From the NCBI RefSeq assembly GCF_038024105.1, contig NZ_CP150661.1, positions 1,507,001 through 1,571,000 of the forward strand: DNA of 64,000 nucleotides, read 5' to 3'. The stretch is from Polaribacter butkevichii. Lineage in GTDB: Bacteria; Bacteroidota; Bacteroidia; Flavobacteriales; Flavobacteriaceae. The notes under the pieces are model-generated. The model was not told where the DNA came from and did no database searches. It saw only the letters and a program-made list of their open reading frames with translations. Made by a program: the position numbers and the translations under genes. Each line of letters opens with the position of its first letter. The stretch's first letter is position 1. This document shows positions 60,496 through 64,000 of this stretch, in pieces.

Positions 60496-61335
60496 ATGAA
60501 TTGTAAAAAAGCAAAACAAATAGACCTAGTTTCTTACCTAAAAAAACAAGGATTTAGAACAAGCAAAACCAATACAAAAGATGTTTGGTTTTATTCTCCT
60601 TTTAAAGAAGAGAAAACACCATCTTTTAAAGTTAATACTACAAAGAACGTATTCTTTGACCATAGTTCTGGTATTGGAGGAACCATCATTGATTTTGTGA
60701 CAAATTACAATAATTGTTCAATCAGAGAAGCCTTAGTTATTTTATCCGAAGGTTCTTTTTCTTTTCACCAGCAAAAAAAACAAGTTATCATTGAACCAGA
60801 ACCAACCTACTCTATTAAAAAAGTAACCGAATTAACGAATCAAAATTTATTGGATTATTTAAGCAGGAGGAAAATCAATTTACAATTTGCAAAACAATTT
60901 TGTTTTCAAGTTCATTACTCTTTTTCTAATGGAAAAGAAAACTACGGAATTGGATTTATGAATAATGTTGGTGGATTAGAAATTAGAAATGAATTTTTTA
61001 AAGGTTGCTTAGGTAAAAAAGAAATTACAACCATAAATAATAATTCTAACGTTGTTTCAATATTTGAATCTTGGTCTGATCTGCTCTCATATTTTTCTAT
61101 AAAAAATGAAATTCCGAAAGAAAACTTTATCATACTTAACTCTACTTCTTTAGTAAAGAAAACAATGGGTTTATTAAATGAATATTCTGTAATAAAATTA
61201 TTTATGGATAACGATGAAGCAGGAAATAAAGCTACCGATTTTTTAATAGAAAATGCAAATGGTAAAATTATAGACAGCAGAATCTATTATGAAAAATACA
61301 ATGACTTAAATCACTATTTAGTGAATCGAAATTAA
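60496..61335 (+). CDS. Toprim/CHC2-type primase
   Basis: 279 residues. The N-terminal part keeps the CHC2-like pattern (YSPFKEEKTPSFKV, NVFFDHSSGIGGTIIDFV) but lacks the usual zinc cysteines. Toprim domain at about 175-260 with E of SIFESWSD and D-N-D of LFMDNDEAG. Probably primes replication of the element with the helicase encoded before it. Confidence 0.85.
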   Translation: MNCKKAKQIDLVSYLKKQGFRTSKTNTKDVWFYSPFKEEKTPSFKVNTTKNVFFDHSSGIGGTIIDFVTNYNNCSIREALVILSEGSFSFHQQKKQVIIEPEPTYSIKKVTELTNQNLLDYLSRRKINLQFAKQFCFQVHYSFSNGKENYGIGFMNNVGGLEIRNEFFKGCLGKKEITTINNNSNVVSIFESWSDLLSYFSIKNEIPKENFIILNSTSLVKKTMGLLNEYSVIKLFMDNDEAGNKATDFLIENANGKIIDSRIYYEKYNDLNHYLVNRN

Positions 61336-61430
61336 TGCGGTCAGTTATTTGCAAGGTGTGGCTAATGTTCACGAAAAGTGCACATTAACCAAACCTTGCT
61401 ATTCGCATAAAAATGCTCATAGAAAAAAAA
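61336..61430 (+). other. Putative oriT
   Basis: Imperfect inverted repeat GCAAGGTGTGGCTAATGT (61351-61368) with ACATTAACCAAACCTTGC (61382-61399), capped by CAC-GAAAA-GTG. It lies directly upstream of the mob genes, the usual oriT position in such elements. Confidence 0.55.
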
Positions 61431-61452
61431 CATACTAAAAAAATATAAAATA

Positions 61453-61791
61453 ATGAATAATCAAAATAAGACTAGAATGGTATTCTATTTAGATTTTAAT
61501 GATAAAATTCTACTAAATAATCAATGTGAATTATTACAAGTGAAAGCCTCTTTCTACATCCGACAATGTGTACTTGAGAAACTAGGGAAACCAATTTTAG
61601 AAGTAAAACAAAAACAATTAGAAACCAAAAATTACATATTACAACTTTTTAAAATAGGTAATAATTTAAATCAAATCTCTCGTAAATTAAATTCTGGAAT
61701 CAAGTTAAAATTAACAGATGAAGATTTAATAATAAGTGATATTGAAGAGTTAAAAAAACACATTATTGATATAAAATCTAAACTTAACTAA
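61453..61791 (+). CDS. MobC-like relaxosome protein
   Basis: 112 residues. Ribbon-helix-helix-like start (TRMVFYLDFNDKILLNN), then LLQVKASFYIRQCVLEKLGKP and IGNNLNQISRKLNSG, the MobC/BmgB signature. Should bind oriT and help the relaxase. One base between it and the next gene. Confidence 0.85.
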   Translation: MNNQNKTRMVFYLDFNDKILLNNQCELLQVKASFYIRQCVLEKLGKPILEVKQKQLETKNYILQLFKIGNNLNQISRKLNSGIKLKLTDEDLIISDIEELKKHIIDIKSKLN

Positions 61792-61792
61792 C

Positions 61793-62407
61793 ATGGAAGA
61801 AAACAAAAAAGTATTGTATTTAATGCAAAACGTATGTGACAAATTAGATACTCTAGAAAGTAATATTAACACTATAAGAGAAAATAAAATTGACAACAAA
61901 ACTTTTGGAGAATTCATAGAATCACAAAAACAAATACTTATGAAGCAACATAAGTTAAATATAAATCAAACAAGTGCATTTCTTAGTATCATAAAAATAG
62001 AAGAATCTATAAAATCATTAAGTAATAAACCAAACATAATTAATCAAAAAAAAGAATATTATCTGTTTGGTAAAGACACTCCGTTTACATCTAAACTTTT
62101 GCTTTCAATTATCACTTTTATTTTAATAGCTTTTTCTGGGTTTAAGTACATACCAAGTTATCTAAATGAAAACAGTGAACTTAAAACCGAAAGAGACGAA
62201 TATAAGTTGTTCTACGAGTATTTTTTTTTAGATGCTTATTCTAAAAATAATAAAACATCTAAAAACATTGCTTCAATACTAAATGATATTCAGCAAAAAG
62301 ACACGGTATTATTACGGTATGTGCATAAACTAAGTAAACAATACAATACTCAACTAAAAAAAGAAGCTTTAGAAAAACAATTAGAGGACTTAGAAAAAGG
62401 AAGATGA
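61793..62407 (+). CDS. Mob-operon membrane protein
   Basis: 204 residues. N-terminal coiled-coil part (1-80), one membrane helix (LLLSIITFILIAFSGFKYI, about 103-121), C-terminal helical part ending LEKQLEDLEKGR. Sits between mobC and mobA and overlaps mobA by 4 bases. Function unknown; could anchor the relaxosome. Confidence 0.7.
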   Translation: MEENKKVLYLMQNVCDKLDTLESNINTIRENKIDNKTFGEFIESQKQILMKQHKLNINQTSAFLSIIKIEESIKSLSNKPNIINQKKEYYLFGKDTPFTSKLLLSIITFILIAFSGFKYIPSYLNENSELKTERDEYKLFYEYFFLDAYSKNNKTSKNIASILNDIQQKDTVLLRYVHKLSKQYNTQLKKEALEKQLEDLEKGR

Positions 62408-63153
62408 TAACAAAGCTACAAAGTATTTCTTTTACCAAAAACGCTTTATTGTACTGTGAAAAAGGTGGAGAAGTTTTAACTACCAATAAATGTTTTGGTA
62501 ATGCAAATGATATTTATAATCAAATGAAAGAAAAAGAAACACAGAATGATAGATGTACTAATAAAACGTTTCATATAAAAATTAGAGCAGCTCCAGAAGA
62601 TAAAGGCAAGTTAAACAATCAAGATTGGATTGATATTGCCAATAGATATGCTTTAAAAATAGGTTTTCAAGACAATATGTTTGCAGTTTATCTACATGAA
62701 AAAAACACAGATAAAGAACATATTCATATAGTGAGTACAAGGATTGGGGATAATAATTTAGCGATCTCAAATAGCTATACACATTATAAAAGTCAAGATT
62801 TTTCTAGAGTAATAGAAAAAGAATATAACTTACGAAAAGTTGGTAGAAAGCTTGAAGCATTAAAAATGAATCAAGAGTTTATTCCTAATAACAAACATAC
62901 TACAGACCTTAAGGAAGCTATTTTTTCTGCAATAGATATTTCAGATAGTATTGAAGATGTTGTTTTTATCCTTAAAAATAAAAATATACAAACTAAAATA
63001 GGTCGTGGTATTTCTTTTATCGATGCTAAAGGAGTAAGAAAAAAAGGCTCAGAAATAGATAGAAAACTATCTTTAAGAGGTATTGAGAAACTTTTATCTT
63101 ACGAACAACAAGAAAAACGAATGAATAAAAAAAACAGGGGTTTTAAAATGTGA
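62404..63153 (+). CDS. MobA/VirD2-type relaxase
   Basis: 249 residues. N-terminal ALLYCEKGGE contains the likely nicking Tyr; EHIHIVSTRI is the metal-binding HxH motif (motif III); NKTFHIKIR is motif II. At about 250 residues it is the relaxase domain without a long C-terminal extension. Cuts oriT and leads the strand during mobilization. Confidence 0.9.
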   Translation: MITKLQSISFTKNALLYCEKGGEVLTTNKCFGNANDIYNQMKEKETQNDRCTNKTFHIKIRAAPEDKGKLNNQDWIDIANRYALKIGFQDNMFAVYLHEKNTDKEHIHIVSTRIGDNNLAISNSYTHYKSQDFSRVIEKEYNLRKVGRKLEALKMNQEFIPNNKHTTDLKEAIFSAIDISDSIEDVVFILKNKNIQTKIGRGISFIDAKGVRKKGSEIDRKLSLRGIEKLLSYEQQEKRMNKKNRGFKM

Positions 63154-63317
63154 ATTTTTGATTAAAACATAGAACAATGTATAAAACTATAAATATCTAT
63201 TTATAGCTTTATACTTTTATACTTTTATAGTTTTATATACTTAGAACTTTCTTTTTTATATAAATGCACTTTTATATAAAAAGATAAACAGTACGTGACG
63301 CCTGCCGCTTAGGCTCA

Positions 63318-63377
63318 TTTTAAAAATCAGTTGATTTTTGCTAGTTAAATTAAATAAAAATCAACTGATTTTTAAAA
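63318..63377. repeat. Perfect 22-base inverted repeat
   Basis: Arms 63318-63339 and 63356-63377 (core AAAAATCAGTTGATTTTT and its complement), 16-base spacer. Either a bidirectional terminator of the mob operon or a binding site. Confidence 0.7.
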
Positions 63378-63492
63378 CGGAAAAACTAATTCTCTAGATG
63401 TATTTAAAAGATAAATATTTTATTATTGAATTACACTGAAAAAAACACACAACATAACCTATTTAAAATCAGTAAATTATGTTTTTTACATA

Positions 63493-63585
63493 AATTAGAA
63501 ATCAATTACAAAGAAAAATACTTGTTTTTTAATTATAAATACCACTATCTTTGTATCAAATTAGAAAACGATTACAAAGAAATTT
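63493..63585 (+). promoter_or_regulatory. Promoter of hsdS-like gene flanked by repeated operator
   Basis: TATCTTTG at 63546-63553, with TTG at 63522-63524 21 bases upstream, fits the Bacteroidota promoter loosely. TTAGAAAtCaATTACAAAG starts at about 63493 and its variant TTAGAAAaCgATTACAAAG at 63561, one on each side of the promoter, suggesting a repressor loop. Confidence 0.55.
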
Positions 63586-63586
63586 T

Positions 63587-64000
63587 ATGACAAACATTAA
63601 TCAAATAGCAGAAGTTCAATTTGGACTTTATAAGAAAAAAAGCAAGGATGGAGATACCAAATATCTTACTACTGGCCATTTTGATAATTTCTTAAATCCA
63701 ACGCTATTTGATGATAGTTTCATCAAAATTACAGGTAAAGATACAAAATTTTTACTACAACCTAATGATGTGATTCTTACTGGAAAAGGACAACGAATTT
63801 TTGCCTGGAGTTACAATGAGTCATTTGGCAAAGTTGTTCCTAGCTCATTATTTTACATTATTAGAGCAGATGCAACATTGATTGACAGTCGCTATTTGGC
63901 TGCTGTACTTAATTCTGAACGAAAAAGATACGAGTTAGAATTGCTTGGTGTGGGTTCTTCTATAACATCTATTGCTAAAAACGATGTTTTAGATTTTGAA
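63587..64000 (+). CDS. Type I restriction specificity subunit (HsdS), partial
   Basis: 138 residues to the window edge. QIAEVQFGLYKKKSKDGDTKYLTTGHF is the HsdS/methylase_S target recognition start; LQPNDVILTGKGQRIFAW, SSLFYIIRAD and DSRYLAAVLNSE follow in family order. It gives a type I (or BREX/BcgI-like) system its DNA target. The hsdM and hsdR genes would lie to the right. Confidence 0.85.
   Translation, partial: MTNINQIAEVQFGLYKKKSKDGDTKYLTTGHFDNFLNPTLFDDSFIKITGKDTKFLLQPNDVILTGKGQRIFAWSYNESFGKVVPSSLFYIIRADATLIDSRYLAAVLNSERKRYELELLGVGSSITSIAKNDVLDFE

Larger units (their letters stand above)
63154..63586 (+). other. Non-coding region between mobA and hsdS
   Basis: Contains TTTATA-type repeats at 63195-63240, a perfect 22-base inverted repeat at 63318-63377, and a pair of 22-base direct repeats flanking a promoter at 63493-63585. 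No gene supported. Confidence 0.6.
56092..64000 (+). mobile_element. Integrative mobilizable element (left part)
   Basis: Begins at the putative att site and runs past the window edge. In order: tyrosine recombinase, unknown protein, DUF3853 protein, primase-helicase, iteron-like cluster, primase, putative oriT, MobC, membrane protein, MobA relaxase, type I restriction subunit. No type IV secretion genes are visible, so transfer would depend on another element. Confidence 0.82.

Overview
The window is very A+T-rich DNA from a member of the Bacteroidota, probably a marine Flavobacteriaceae. Signs of this are promoters of the TTG-N19-TAnnTTTG type, many short lipoproteins, LytTR/LytS-type signalling, a DM13 lipoprotein, an alginate-lyase-like lipoprotein and a Bacteroidota-style mobilizable element. 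The species cannot be named from the sequence.

Region 1 (1 to about 43.2 kb) is a large integron-like cassette array with no integrase gene in view. Every 0.4-2.5 kb a roughly 125-bp imperfect palindrome recurs (36 complete sites, one collapsed, one remnant, one decayed). It has the layout of an integron attC site: YAAC at the left, GTTR at the right, an inner stem (GTATAA with TTATAC) and a variable distal hairpin. All cassette genes lie on the + strand with their site at the 3' end. In nearly every cassette the bases after GTT at its start are the reverse complement of the bases before AAC at its end. This is expected only if each gene-plus-site unit was once a circle closed at that site. 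Cassette genes are mostly small exported or membrane proteins (TPM domain, serine hydrolase, TonB-C-like, CPBP protease, TPR and many unknowns), two toxin-antitoxin pairs, a PHP-ATPase with a small partner, an FCP1-type HAD phosphatase, and a seven-gene vWA/PP2C/kinase/HKD-nuclease/kinase/DUF4407/DUF6804 operon that may be a TerY-P-like defence or stress system. Thirteen cassettes seem non-coding and share one architecture. All cassettes point right, so an attI/intI platform, if it exists, should lie to the left of base 1.

Three IS110-family insertions sit inside attC sites: two copies of one element at the same place beside R', and a different element at the mirror position beside R''. The non-coding end of each carries two hairpins matching the layout of IS110 bridge RNA, and the putative target loops contain the attC sequence on both sides of the insertion. 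An IS3-family element truncates the second-last cassette.

Region 2 (about 43.2-55.8 kb) looks like ordinary chromosome: an outer-membrane barrel and BIG2/DM13 lipoprotein pair, an alginate-lyase-like lipoprotein, a MORN-repeat protein, a cluster with an M48/TerB metallopeptidase, a LytS/LytT-like two-component pair, a GNAT acetyltransferase and tRNA-Gly(UCC).

Region 3 (about 56.1 kb to the end) is an integrative mobilizable element. It starts at what looks like the 3' tip of a tRNA and carries a tyrosine recombinase, a DUF3853 protein, a primase-helicase, an iteron-like cluster, a CHC2/Toprim-type primase, a putative oriT, MobC, a membrane protein, a MobA relaxase and the start of a type I restriction specificity subunit.
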